DNA of 64,000 nt, taken from NCBI RefSeq assembly GCF_019397265.1, contig NZ_CP068985.1:2770501-2834500 (forward strand). The letters run 5' to 3'. A program made the translations under genes and the position numbers. The stretch is from Nonomuraea coxensis DSM 45129 (lineage in GTDB: Bacteria > Actinomycetota > Actinomycetes > Streptosporangiales > Streptosporangiaceae). The notes under the pieces are model-generated. The model saw only the letters and a program-made list of their open reading frames with translations, did no database searches and was not told the DNA's origin. Below are positions 7,509 to 15,664 of the stretch, in pieces. Each line of letters opens with the position of its first letter. Positions within the stretch are counted from its first letter, which is position 1.

Positions 7509-8189
7509 TCAGGACACAAAGCCGCGTACCTTCTCGTAGACGGAGGCGTCGGTCAGGAACGCGGCGTGCGAGAGGCATCCCGCGTACGTGTTGACGGCCC
7601 CCGTGAGGGACACGCTGGAGTCGGGGTTGACGACCGTGTCGCAGTCGGACCAGAACGTGCCGTACGCGACGTCGCCCGGAGTCTCGTCGCCGCTGTTGAG
7701 CGCGGTCAGGAACGGCGAGCCGGCCCGCATCTCCTGGCAGGTCGGCCGGTCCTGCGGGCAGAAGCGGGTCGCGGTCGTGCCGTGGTTGGGGCCCGCCAGG
7801 GAGACCCAGGTGCTGACGGCCGCCGTGCCGCCGAGGAACTTGAGGTAGTGGCGGCTGTTCAGCGAGCCCATCGACATCGCGACGATCGTCACCTTCGCCG
7901 CGCCCGTGGCCGAGCGGACGGCGTCGACCCTGGCCCGGATGTCGGCCGCGATGTCGGCGTTGGACTTGGTGCTGTCGTAGTCGATGGTGAACAGCCGGTC
8001 GGCCGGCCATCCGTCCGCCTCGAAGCGGTCGATCATCGTGCTCCACCGGCCGCCGTTGCCGCCGTAGCCGTGCACGAACAGGATCGGTTCGGTGTCCGCC
8101 CGGGCGGGCGGTGTGCCGGGGATCAGCACGGCCAGACACGTCAGCAGCGCCGCTGTCAGGGCGGTCCCGGCGCGAGCCATGGCGTTCAT
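7509..8189 (-). CDS. Secreted lipase/esterase (lipase class 2, EstA-like)
   Basis: The 226-residue protein begins with a signal peptide (MNAMARAGTALTAALLTCLA, cleavage near ARA-DT, residue ~31). The mature part has the oxyanion motif FVHGYGGNGGRWSTMI, the nucleophile elbow AMSMGS (Ser106; family usually GHSMGG), a likely Asp in the GDETPGDVAYGTFWSDCD region and a His in CLSHAAFLTD. Four to six cysteines are placed as in secreted actinobacterial lipases of this class. It would hydrolyse acyl esters outside the cell. It shares a transcript with the MFS gene, and an AT-rich palindrome sits in its promoter. Confidence 0.85.
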   Translation of the reverse strand: MNAMARAGTALTAALLTCLAVLIPGTPPARADTEPILFVHGYGGNGGRWSTMIDRFEADGWPADRLFTIDYDSTKSNADIAADIRARVDAVRSATGAAKVTIVAMSMGSLNSRHYLKFLGGTAAVSTWVSLAGPNHGTTATRFCPQDRPTCQEMRAGSPFLTALNSGDETPGDVAYGTFWSDCDTVVNPDSSVSLTGAVNTYAGCLSHAAFLTDASVYEKVRGFVS

Positions 8190-8254
8190 GGGGCGACCTC
8201 CTCGGGGAGTCCGACGAATGCCACCTGATTGTGCGCGACCGGAAACTTAATGGC

Positions 8255-8270
8255 AACAATTAAAATTGTT
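8255..8270. promoter_or_regulatory. Perfect 16-bp palindrome upstream of the lipase
   Basis: AACAATTAAAATTGTT is fully self-complementary in its arms (AACAATT, AA, AATTGTT). It lies 66 bases before the lipase start in DNA that is otherwise strongly GC-rich. It is a good candidate operator, for instance for the TetR protein encoded just upstream. Binding is inferred. Confidence 0.5.
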
Positions 8271-8348
8271 TTCCTCGGCGGACACGGAAGGCTTGACCCA
8301 TCGTCGAGTGCGCATTTATCATCCCGCCGTCTAATGGAAGCCGTTAAC

Positions 8349-9002
8349 TCACTCTCCGGTGATCGCCGCCAAGGTCTCCGCCGATGCCGGGGCGGTCAGC
8401 CCGGCGACGAGCATGTCGAGCAGATTGCGGAAGAACAGCTCGGCCGGCATGGGCGGCTCGCCGGGGGCCGACTCGTCGAGCAGCTGGGCGCGCAGGCCGA
8501 ACAGGCTGATGAGCTGGGCGCGCAGCATGGCCAGCCGCTCCAGCCGGAGGGGGCGGGGGAGCGGTTCGAGTGTCGCGTGCAGCCATCGCGCGACCGCGAG
8601 CCCCGCCGGCGCGTCCACGATCCGGAACGGCCGCCGATAAGCGAGCGAGGGATGGCTGAGCCTGGCCACGAGGCGCAGGTGGGCCCGGCCCAGCTCGGTG
8701 CCGAGGTCCTCGTTCATGGGAGCGGCGAGCGCGTGGACCAGGGCCCGCGGGTCGCCGGTGCGGTCGTCGGCGGCGACGGCGGCGACCAGCGGGGCGCGGC
8801 GCGCCTCGACGGCCTCCAGGTGCATCCGCAGGATGGCCTCGACCAGGCCGTCCTTGCCACCGAAGTGGTAGTGCAGCGCCGACTCGTTGCGCGCCCCGAT
8901 CGCCTCGTGCAGCTGACGGGTGGTCACGTCGGCGACCCCGTGCCGGGCGAACAGCAGCGCGCCCTGCCGGAGCAGGGCGTCACGGGTACTTGATCTGGAC
9001 AC
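8349..9002 (-). CDS. TetR-family transcriptional regulator
   Basis: The 217-residue protein starts at GTG 9002. Residues ~8-55 form a TetR DNA-binding domain: LLRQGALLFARHGVADVTTRQLHEAIGARNESALHYHFGGKDGL. The remainder is a helical ligand-binding domain of the type annotated TetR_C with a conserved LVARLSHPSLAY stretch. It is divergent from the DUF1214/DUF1254 pair with only 61 bases between, and upstream of the lipase-MFS pair on its own strand, so it may control both. The ligand is unknown. Confidence 0.88.
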   Translation of the reverse strand: MSRSSTRDALLRQGALLFARHGVADVTTRQLHEAIGARNESALHYHFGGKDGLVEAILRMHLEAVEARRAPLVAAVAADDRTGDPRALVHALAAPMNEDLGTELGRAHLRLVARLSHPSLAYRRPFRIVDAPAGLAVARWLHATLEPLPRPLRLERLAMLRAQLISLFGLRAQLLDESAPGEPPMPAELFFRNLLDMLVAGLTAPASAETLAAITGE

Positions 9003-9028
9003 CGGGCCATACTATCGTCCGGCACTAT

Positions 9029-9043
9029 TAATGAGATCCATTA
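9029..9043. promoter_or_regulatory. Putative TetR operator in the divergent promoter
   Basis: TAATG, five bases, CATTA form an inverted repeat in the 61-base gap between the tetR-like gene and the DUF1214 gene. The AT-rich string stands out from its surroundings. Operator function is inferred from position. Confidence 0.4.
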
Positions 9044-9063
9044 TCTTTGAGGAGAACGAACGG

Positions 9064-10143
9064 ATGGTGGACGCCCTCGAGTCCTGGAGGCGGCTCCTGC
9101 GCGCGCTGGACGAGGCGGGGGAGACCGTCGCCGGCCTGGCCGGCCCCGACGCGGGCGCCGATGTCGCCGAAGGCTTCCGCTACGTGCTCCACGTCCTGGC
9201 CGACCAGATCGACCGGGCCGGGACTCGCGCCTCCGGCCGCCCGCTGTTCCTGCCGGGCGTCACCCCGGTACGCAAGCTGTTCTTCGACAACCCCGACACC
9301 GAGTACGACATCGCGCTCATCTCCAGCCGGCGCTCGTACCGCATCCGAGGAGACCGCGGCACCGTGCCGTACCTCGCCTTCTGCGTCTACGGCGCGACGA
9401 ACGCGGGCGGCGGGCCGACCCGCGTGACGAACCTCAACGACGAGCGGATCGCCTTCGGCCCCGGCGGCTCGTTCGAGATCACGCTCTCCCCGGACGAGCG
9501 GCCGGGCAACTGGATCCCGCTCGAACCCGGAGCGCACACGGTCATCGCCCGCCAGTACTTCCTGGACCGCGCCCGCGACAGGCCCGCGCGCTTCGAGATC
9601 GAGGCGCTCGACGATCCGGGGCCGGATCCGGTGTTCGACGACGCCCGCTTCGCCGCCTTCGCCAAGTCCGCCGCCGCGTTCGTCACGGCCGCCACGGGGG
9701 TGGCACGGCAGCGCGCCGCGCAGGCCGAGGCCACGCCCAACCGCTTCGCCGAACACCGGGGCCACGGCCTGTACGGGACGCCCGACGCCGGCTACGTCAT
9801 CTGCTGGTACTCCCTCGAACCGGACCAGGCCCTGGTCATCGAGGCGGTGCCGCCGCGATGCCGCTACTGGGGCGTCCACCTCGCCAACCGGTGGGGCCAG
9901 TCGCTCGACCACCGCAGCCGCTCCACCGCGCTCAACGCCCGCGGCGCGACGCTCGCGCCCGACGGGACGCTGCGCGTCGTGGTCGCCCACTCCGACCCGG
10001 GCGAGCCCAACTGGCTCGACACCGCCGGCCACCCGCGCGGCTGGGTTCTCTTCCGATGGCTGCTCACCGACGACGTCGTGATCCCCGAGGCGCGCGTCGT
10101 CCCGCACCCCGTACGACGCACCGGCCCTGGAGGACCGACATGA
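9064..10143 (+). CDS. DUF1214 domain-containing protein
   Basis: The 359-residue protein starts at ATG 9064, nine bases after GAGGAG; upstream in-frame starts (9031, 8920) lack a ribosome site and overlap the TetR gene. The C-terminal third has the DUF1214 pattern (YWGVHLANRWGQSLDHRSR, then TLRVVVAHSDPGEPNWLDTAGHPRG). There is no signal peptide. The stop overlaps the ATG of the DUF1254 gene (ATGA), so the two are translationally coupled. The biochemical role of the family is not established; similar proteins occur beside lipid and steroid metabolism genes in actinobacteria, which is only suggestive. Confidence 0.85.
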   Translation: MVDALESWRRLLRALDEAGETVAGLAGPDAGADVAEGFRYVLHVLADQIDRAGTRASGRPLFLPGVTPVRKLFFDNPDTEYDIALISSRRSYRIRGDRGTVPYLAFCVYGATNAGGGPTRVTNLNDERIAFGPGGSFEITLSPDERPGNWIPLEPGAHTVIARQYFLDRARDRPARFEIEALDDPGPDPVFDDARFAAFAKSAAAFVTAATGVARQRAAQAEATPNRFAEHRGHGLYGTPDAGYVICWYSLEPDQALVIEAVPPRCRYWGVHLANRWGQSLDHRSRSTALNARGATLAPDGTLRVVVAHSDPGEPNWLDTAGHPRGWVLFRWLLTDDVVIPEARVVPHPVRRTGPGGPT

Positions 10144-11453
10144 GCTCACCCGTCTGGCACGACGACCCGCCGCCGGCCTCCGAAGCCGCGGATCCCCGCG
10201 TCCAGGCCGCCAGGAACGCCTTCCTCGCCGGCTTCCCCCTGGTGGCCACCACGCGCATCATGCAGGGCATGGCGCAGCGGCTGGGCGTCAACAGGATGTG
10301 GGCCTCGCGCCGGCTCTCGGGCCCCGACAGCCGGGCCATCGTCGCGCCCAACCTGGACACCGTCTACGCCCTCGCCGTCCTGGACCTGCGGGCGGGACCT
10401 CTGGCGCTGACCCTCCCCGGCATCCGCGACCGCTACCACAGCGTGCAGCTCCTCGACGCCTGGATGGGCGGCTTCGGGCTGCTCGGCACGCGGACCACCG
10501 GCGGCCGGGGCGGCACCTGGGCCATCCTGCCCCCCGGACACTCCGGCCGGATCCCCGACGGCCTCGAACCGATCCCGTGCCCCACCGGCCACGCCTTCCT
10601 CCTCTGCCGGATCCGCGCGCTCGACGCCGCCGACGCGGCCGAGGCCGGCGCCCTCGCCGCCGGGATCGACCTGCGCGCCCTGGCCGGGGACACCGGAGGC
10701 ACGCCTCTGCCGCCCCCCGCCGGCCGCGCGCACGACACCGGGCGCAACGGCATCGGCTTCTTCGACGAGCTCTGCGCCGCCCTGCCCGCCAACCCGCCCG
10801 TCACCGCCGAGCAGCGCCGGGCGCTCGACGCCGTGGCGGGACTCGGCGTCGCCGCCGGCCGTCGCCCCGGCGCCGAACTGGACGAGACCGGCCGGGCGTT
10901 CCTCGAAGAGGCCGCCGCGGCGGGCCTGCGCGAGCTGGAGCCCCCCGCCCCACGCGCCGTCAACGGCTGGACCACCAACCTGGGCCTCGGCACGCGGGAC
11001 ACCCACGGCGGACTCCGCGAACGGGCGATGGTCGCCAGATACTTCTGGGGCCCCGTCCCGGCGGAGGAGGCGATCTACCCCCGGACCTCCACGAGCGCGG
11101 ACGGCCTGCCCCTGGACGGCTCCAAGCGCTACCGCGTCCGCTTCCCCAAGGACGGCCTGCCCCCGGTCGACGCCTTCTGGTCCCTCACCGCGTACGGCCC
11201 CGACATGTTCCTCGTCCCGAACCGGTTCGGCCGCTACTCCATCAGCGGCGACGACCCGGGCCTCGTCACCGGCGCGGACGGCTCCCTCGACCTTCACCTG
11301 TCCCACGAGCCGCCCGCCGGCTTCGAGGCCAACTGGCTGCCCGTGCCGCCCGGCCGGTTCAACCTGATCCTGCGTCTCTACCTGCCCCGCCGGCCGGTCC
11401 TCGACGGCGCGTACGCGTACCCGCCCGTGGCCGTGCTGCCCTCCGGTACGTGA
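10140..11453 (+). CDS. DUF1254/DUF1214 domain protein
   Basis: The 437-residue protein has an N-terminal DUF1254 domain (FPLVATTRIMQ, IVAPNLDTVYALAVLDLRAGPLALTLP, RYHSVQLLDAWMGGFGLLGTRTTGG) and a C-terminal DUF1214 domain (SKRYRVRFPKDGLPPVDAFWSLTAYG..DMFLVPNRFGRYSISGDDPGL, then FNLILRLYLPRRPVLDGAY). The pair of domains and the length are normal for the family. It starts at ATG 10140 inside the stop of the upstream gene. The family is structurally known, but no reaction has been assigned with confidence. Confidence 0.88.
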   Translation: MSSPVWHDDPPPASEAADPRVQAARNAFLAGFPLVATTRIMQGMAQRLGVNRMWASRRLSGPDSRAIVAPNLDTVYALAVLDLRAGPLALTLPGIRDRYHSVQLLDAWMGGFGLLGTRTTGGRGGTWAILPPGHSGRIPDGLEPIPCPTGHAFLLCRIRALDAADAAEAGALAAGIDLRALAGDTGGTPLPPPAGRAHDTGRNGIGFFDELCAALPANPPVTAEQRRALDAVAGLGVAAGRRPGAELDETGRAFLEEAAAAGLRELEPPAPRAVNGWTTNLGLGTRDTHGGLRERAMVARYFWGPVPAEEAIYPRTSTSADGLPLDGSKRYRVRFPKDGLPPVDAFWSLTAYGPDMFLVPNRFGRYSISGDDPGLVTGADGSLDLHLSHEPPAGFEANWLPVPPGRFNLILRLYLPRRPVLDGAYAYPPVAVLPSGT

Positions 11454-11508
11454 CGCGCCGGGACGGCCCCGGCGCTGCTGCGAGTACGAGAACTTGAGGT
11501 GCGGCGTT

Positions 11509-11541
11509 CCTGAGGTCGCGGGCCCCGTGCGCGACCTCAGG
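11509..11541. terminator. Strong bidirectional hairpin between convergent genes
   Basis: CCTGAGGTCGCG (11509-11520) and CGCGACCTCAGG (11530-11541) pair perfectly over 12 bp with a nine-base loop. It lies between the convergent ends of the DUF1254 gene and the small secreted-protein gene, as expected for a shared terminator. Confidence 0.7.
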
Positions 11542-11561
11542 CAGAACCGGTCGTACGGTCG

Positions 11562-12029
11562 TCAGCGCCCGGGGGAGGGATCCCAGGGGTTCGTCAGGTT
11601 CCGGCTGGTCCAGGACCCGTTGGGGTTCGTCTGGAGCAGGAGCTGGGTCCCGAGCTCGAAGTTGCCCGGTTCGGAGGCCAGGGACCTCGTCTGCCAGACC
11701 CCGTTGCATTCCTTGACCGTGGTCTTCCCCAGGGCGAAATATCCGCTGTCCGCCAGCAGCGTCATCCGGGCGCAGTGTCCGTCGCCGGGGCCGGAGTCGC
11801 GGAGCTGCGCGCTGACCGTGACCCACACGCGCTTGTCGGCCCGGTCCCTGCGCCAGGTGACGGTGATGTTCCGTAGCTGCGCGCGGGCCTTGCCGGTCTC
11901 GGGATACTGCAGGTAGGAGATCCTGTACGTCCGCACGTCGATTCCGGCCGACGCCGACGCCGACGCGGTCGCCGGTGCCGTGAGCGTCAGGCAGCCGGCC
12001 GCGAGCGCGGCGAGGAGAGGTCGTTTCAC
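11562..12029 (-). CDS. Small secreted protein of unknown function
   Basis: The 155-residue protein starts at GTG 12029 (VKRPLLAALAAGCLTL) and has a clear signal peptide with a cleavage site near ASASA (residue ~25). The mature part is beta-rich with two cysteines (GHCARM and KECNG) likely to form one disulfide, and ends GSWTSRNLTNPWDPSPGR. I recognise no family. It is divergent from the SARP gene, with a 170-base shared promoter region. Confidence 0.7.
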   Translation of the reverse strand: MKRPLLAALAAGCLTLTAPATASASASAGIDVRTYRISYLQYPETGKARAQLRNITVTWRRDRADKRVWVTVSAQLRDSGPGDGHCARMTLLADSGYFALGKTTVKECNGVWQTRSLASEPGNFELGTQLLLQTNPNGSWTSRNLTNPWDPSPGR

Positions 12030-12199
12030 TGTTCCCCCAGTGGTGGTGAGTGGTGCTTGGGGGCGAGGATCCCGCAGGCCGGTATAGCGGCGGTATATCG
12101 GCAAATGTCGGCGAGACACGTACCCTATTAGTGATCTTGACACTGTGGCGCGCCCGCTGAGATGGTCAAAGGCTGAACTGTCACGAACGTGGGGCGTGA

Positions 12200-15100
12200 G
12201 TGGAGTTTCGTATTCTGGGGCCGATGTCCGTGTCGTACGGGGGCGCGGACGTCGACATCGGGGGCGCGGGCAAGCAGCGGCTGCTGCTGGCCCTTCTCCT
12301 GTCACGGCCGCGCACCCCGGCCCCCATCGACTGGCTGACCGAGGCCATGTGGGGCGACGCCCCGCCGCCCTCGGCCCGGCGCAACATCCAGCTGTACGTG
12401 TACCGGCTGCGGTGCGCCCTCGGCCCCGGCCGCATCGTCGGCCACCGGCACGCCTACTCCCTCGACGCCGCCGACGAGGAGATCGACGCGCCGAGGTTCA
12501 GGCGGCTGGTCGCCGAGGGGGAGGCCGCGCTGGCCGAGGGCGGCCCCGCCCGCGCCGTCGAGTGCTTCGAGAAGGCGCTCGCGCTCTGGCGGGGCGAGCC
12601 GTACGGGGACTTCCCTGACTGCCCGCCCTTCGCCTTCGAGGCGGACCGGCTCACGGAGCTGCGCATCGCGGCGCAGGAGCGCCGCGCGGAGGCGGAGCTG
12701 GCGCTGGGCCGGGCCACCACGCTGATCCCCGAGCTGTCCGAGCTGGCCAGCCGGCACTCCCTGCACGAACGGTTCAGCGCACAGCTGATGCTCGCGCTCT
12801 ACCGGGCGGGCCGCAGGGGCGAGGCGCTGGAGATCTACCAGCGGATCCGGGCCGAGCTCGTCGCCGAACTGGGGCTCGAACCCGGCGCCGAGCTGCAGGA
12901 GCTGCACCGGCGCATGCTCACCGACGACGTACGGCTGCTGCCCGGCCTGCCGGGGCCGCCGAGCCCGCTGCCGCCGGACATCGGCGACTTCGTCGGACGT
13001 GACGACGAGCTCGCCCTGATCGAGAAGCACCTGTCGGTCCGGGAGCCCCGGGCCGGGTCCAGCGCGGTGCCGGTGGTCGTCGTGACGGGACAGGGCGGGG
13101 TCGGCAAGAGCGCCCTGGCCGTGCGCGCGGCGCACCGGCTCCGGGACTCCTATCCCGGCGGGTCGCTCTACATCGGCCTCCGGGGGATCGAGCCGCGGCC
13201 GCTGTCGCCGGCGGAGGCGCTGGAGCGGCTGCTGCGGACCCTGGGCGTCGAGGCGCCCCGCGACGACCCCAGTGACGGCCCCGGCGCCGGCCACGATGCC
13301 ATCGACGACGCCGGCCTCGACGAGTACGCCGGGCGGTTCCGGCAGGCCCTGTACGGCCGGCGGCTGCTCCTCGTCCTCGACGACGCGGGGAGCGTGGAGC
13401 AGATCCGGCCGCTGATCCCTGGCGACCCCGGCTGCGGCGTGATCGTCACCAGCCGCCGCCGGCTGGCCGGCCTGCCGGGCGCCGCCCGGGTGGAGATGCG
13501 GGTGCTCACCGAGGCCGAGGGCGTGCGCCTGCTGAGCCATGTCGCCGGCCACGAGCGGGTGACGGCCGAGCCGCGCGACGCCGCCGAGGTCGTACGGCTC
13601 TGCGCGGGACTGCCCCTGGCCGTGCGCATCGCGGCGGCCCGCCTCGCCACGCGCCCGCACTGGGCGATCTCGGACCTGGCGAGCAGGCTCGCGGACGAAC
13701 GTCACCGCCTGGACGAGCTGACCGTGGACGACCTCGACGTACGGGCCAGCGTCGCGCTCGGATACCGGGGCCTGGTCGAAGACCGGCGCAGGGCCCTGCG
13801 GCTGATCAGCCTGCTGGGCTCGCCCGCGTTCGGCGTGTGGGCCGTCGCCGCGCTCCTCGACCTGCCGCCCGGCCGGGCGCTCGAACTGGTCGAGGAGCTG
13901 GCCGACCACAGGCTCCTGGAGATCGTCGGCGGCCAGGGGGCCGACGTGCGCTACCGTACTCACGACCTCGTCCGGGTCTACGCGGCCGAGCGGGCCGCGG
14001 AGGTGGAGCTTCCCGGGGAGACGGCCGCCGCGCTCGAACGGGTGGCCGTCACCGGCCTGCGGATGATGGGGACGACGGCCGCCCGGCTCCCGCTGGCGCT
14101 GCCGAGAAGGCACCACCCGCCAGAACAGCACACCGAGCACGCCGTCGTCCCCGGCCCCGGCTGGCTTCTCGCCGAGGAGGAGTTCCTCGTCGGCCTGGTC
14201 GAGCGGGTCGCCCGGTCCGGGTTCGACGAGCTGGCCTACGCTCTCACCGAAGCGCTGGTGCACGCCCTCTTCGCCGTCCGCAACCGGTTCGACCCCTGGA
14301 AAAGGGCGCTTGACGCCGCCCTCGCGGCCGCCCGCGCCGGCGGCAGCCGCCGGGCCGAGGCGGCCGTGGAGAGCGGGCTGGGGCAGCTGCGCTACTGCGA
14401 GGACCGGTTCGCCGAGGCCAAACGGCACTACACCCTCGCGCTGTCCCTCTACCGGGAGCTCGGCGACGCGCGCGGCGAGGCGAACGCGCTCAACGGCCTG
14501 GGGACCGCGCACAAGGAGCTCGGCGAGCACGCGGCGGCGATTCCGCTGCTGACCCGCGCCCGGCGGATGTGCGAGGAGCTCGGCGACGCCGAGGGCGTCG
14601 CGCACGCGGTCTACGGCCTCGGCGTCGCGGACCGTGAGCTGGGCGCGGACCGGCGGGCACTCGGCCGGCTGAGCCTGGCGGCACGGGTGTTCCGCCTGGC
14701 CGGGCACCAGCCCGGGGAGATCATCGCGATCCGCGGCATCGGCCTGGTGTTCCGGGCCAGGGGAGACCTCGTGGGAGCGGAGAAGTGGTGCGCGGAGGCC
14801 CACCGGCGGACGGCCGGGCTCTCCGACCGGCATCTGCGCTGCTACACCGGCCAGTCCCTCGCCAAGGTCTGGCTCCGCACCGGGAGGACGGCCGAGGCCG
14901 AGCGGCTGCTCGCCGAGGGGCTGGAGACGAGCTCCGAGCTGGGTGACCGGTTCGGCACGGCGCTCGCCCTGCGGACCCTCGGCGAGGCGCATCTCGCGGC
15001 GGGACGTCCGGAACAGGCCGTCGACCATCTCCACGTGGCCCTGGCCGAGTGGGAGGACATGGGGCACGAGCTCTGGGCCGCCCGCACCCGCAGGGACCTG

Positions 15101-15268
15101 GGCGCGGCGCGGTCACGGCTCGACGGCTGCGCGTCCGCGCACGACCTCTGGCGCTCCGCCTGGGCGGTCTTCTCCCGCACCGGCGTACGCGAGGCGGGAG
15201 AGCTGGGCGCCTGGCGCCGCCGATGGGGCTGCCGCTGCGACCTGCCCGACGTCCACGACGCTCGCTGA
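12200..15268 (+). CDS. AfsR-type SARP regulator (BTAD, NB-ARC, TPR)
   Basis: The 1022-residue protein is built like AfsR: an OmpR-type winged helix (residues ~1-95, MEFRILGPMSVSYGGADVDIG, TEAMWGDAPPPSARRNIQ), a bacterial transcriptional activation domain (~100-245), an NB-ARC ATPase (~265-600; Walker A GQGGVGKSALA near 295, Walker B RRLLLVLDDAG near 395) and C-terminal TPR repeats (~690-990, repeated ELGDARGEANALNGLG type units). The start is GTG 12200. Such proteins activate secondary-metabolite genes or integrate Ser/Thr kinase signals. A receptor-like Ser/Thr kinase gene lies 3.5 kb away (18793-20424), but no phosphorylation link can be seen. A TTGACA string at 12137-12142 could be part of its promoter. 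Confidence 0.92.
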   Translation: MEFRILGPMSVSYGGADVDIGGAGKQRLLLALLLSRPRTPAPIDWLTEAMWGDAPPPSARRNIQLYVYRLRCALGPGRIVGHRHAYSLDAADEEIDAPRFRRLVAEGEAALAEGGPARAVECFEKALALWRGEPYGDFPDCPPFAFEADRLTELRIAAQERRAEAELALGRATTLIPELSELASRHSLHERFSAQLMLALYRAGRRGEALEIYQRIRAELVAELGLEPGAELQELHRRMLTDDVRLLPGLPGPPSPLPPDIGDFVGRDDELALIEKHLSVREPRAGSSAVPVVVVTGQGGVGKSALAVRAAHRLRDSYPGGSLYIGLRGIEPRPLSPAEALERLLRTLGVEAPRDDPSDGPGAGHDAIDDAGLDEYAGRFRQALYGRRLLLVLDDAGSVEQIRPLIPGDPGCGVIVTSRRRLAGLPGAARVEMRVLTEAEGVRLLSHVAGHERVTAEPRDAAEVVRLCAGLPLAVRIAAARLATRPHWAISDLASRLADERHRLDELTVDDLDVRASVALGYRGLVEDRRRALRLISLLGSPAFGVWAVAALLDLPPGRALELVEELADHRLLEIVGGQGADVRYRTHDLVRVYAAERAAEVELPGETAAALERVAVTGLRMMGTTAARLPLALPRRHHPPEQHTEHAVVPGPGWLLAEEEFLVGLVERVARSGFDELAYALTEALVHALFAVRNRFDPWKRALDAALAAARAGGSRRAEAAVESGLGQLRYCEDRFAEAKRHYTLALSLYRELGDARGEANALNGLGTAHKELGEHAAAIPLLTRARRMCEELGDAEGVAHAVYGLGVADRELGADRRALGRLSLAARVFRLAGHQPGEIIAIRGIGLVFRARGDLVGAEKWCAEAHRRTAGLSDRHLRCYTGQSLAKVWLRTGRTAEAERLLAEGLETSSELGDRFGTALALRTLGEAHLAAGRPEQAVDHLHVALAEWEDMGHELWAARTRRDLGAARSRLDGCASAHDLWRSAWAVFSRTGVREAGELGAWRRRWGCRCDLPDVHDAR

Positions 15269-15371
15269 CCCCGGTGGGCAGCGGAAATCCCTTCGGAGAA
15301 CAGGAGTCCGCTCGGCTACGATGAGCGACTGGATGACCACATTCCGCAACCGCTCCTTCTCTGGAGTTCCC

Positions 15372-15608
15372 ATGCGCACCTCTTCCCGACTGCTCACCTG
15401 CCTGGCGATCGCCGGCGCCGCGCTGGCTCCCGCCGGGGCCGCCGCCGCCGACGGGCCCGACGCCAAGCGCTACATCGCCTCCTACCACTCCGAGGCCGGG
15501 TGCCGGGCGGCCGGCCGCGAGGGGGTGAGGAAGCGGCACTGGACCAACCCCACCTGCGTGAAGACCATCCGCATCCAGCTCGGCACGTGGGACCTTTGGG
15601 TGGACTGA
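15372..15608 (+). CDS. Small secreted Cys-pair protein, paralogue of 18363-18638
   Basis: This is a 78-residue protein starting at ATG 15372 (MRTSSRLLTCLAIAGAALAPAGAAAADG), with a signal peptide cut near residue 26. The mature ~50 residues carry C-x3-G-x2-GV-x3-HW-x4-C and end WDLWVD. The same pattern occurs in the minus-strand gene at 18363-18638, so the two belong to one family, and they flank the two-component system between them. Two cysteines suggest one disulfide outside the cell. Function unknown. Confidence 0.75.
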   Translation: MRTSSRLLTCLAIAGAALAPAGAAAADGPDAKRYIASYHSEAGCRAAGREGVRKRHWTNPTCVKTIRIQLGTWDLWVD

Positions 15609-15664
15609 CGCCGGAGCCCGCCACCGCCGTCCGGTGGCACACCCGTGGCGCGCACCTGGCCGGG

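Noticed and set aside
5890..7539. Plus-strand 549-codon frame opposite the MFS gene
   Set aside because: The product is Gly/Asp/Arg-rich without hydrophobic or family motifs, while the opposite strand encodes a clear transporter.
7489..8259. Apparent N-terminal extension of the MFS gene running through the lipase
   Set aside because: That part is Arg-rich shadow of the lipase in another frame; the transporter sequence begins at ATG 7488.
12302..15067. Minus-strand frame of over 900 codons opposite the SARP gene
   Set aside because: It is antisense to a gene with complete BTAD, NB-ARC and TPR motifs and has no recognisable domain.
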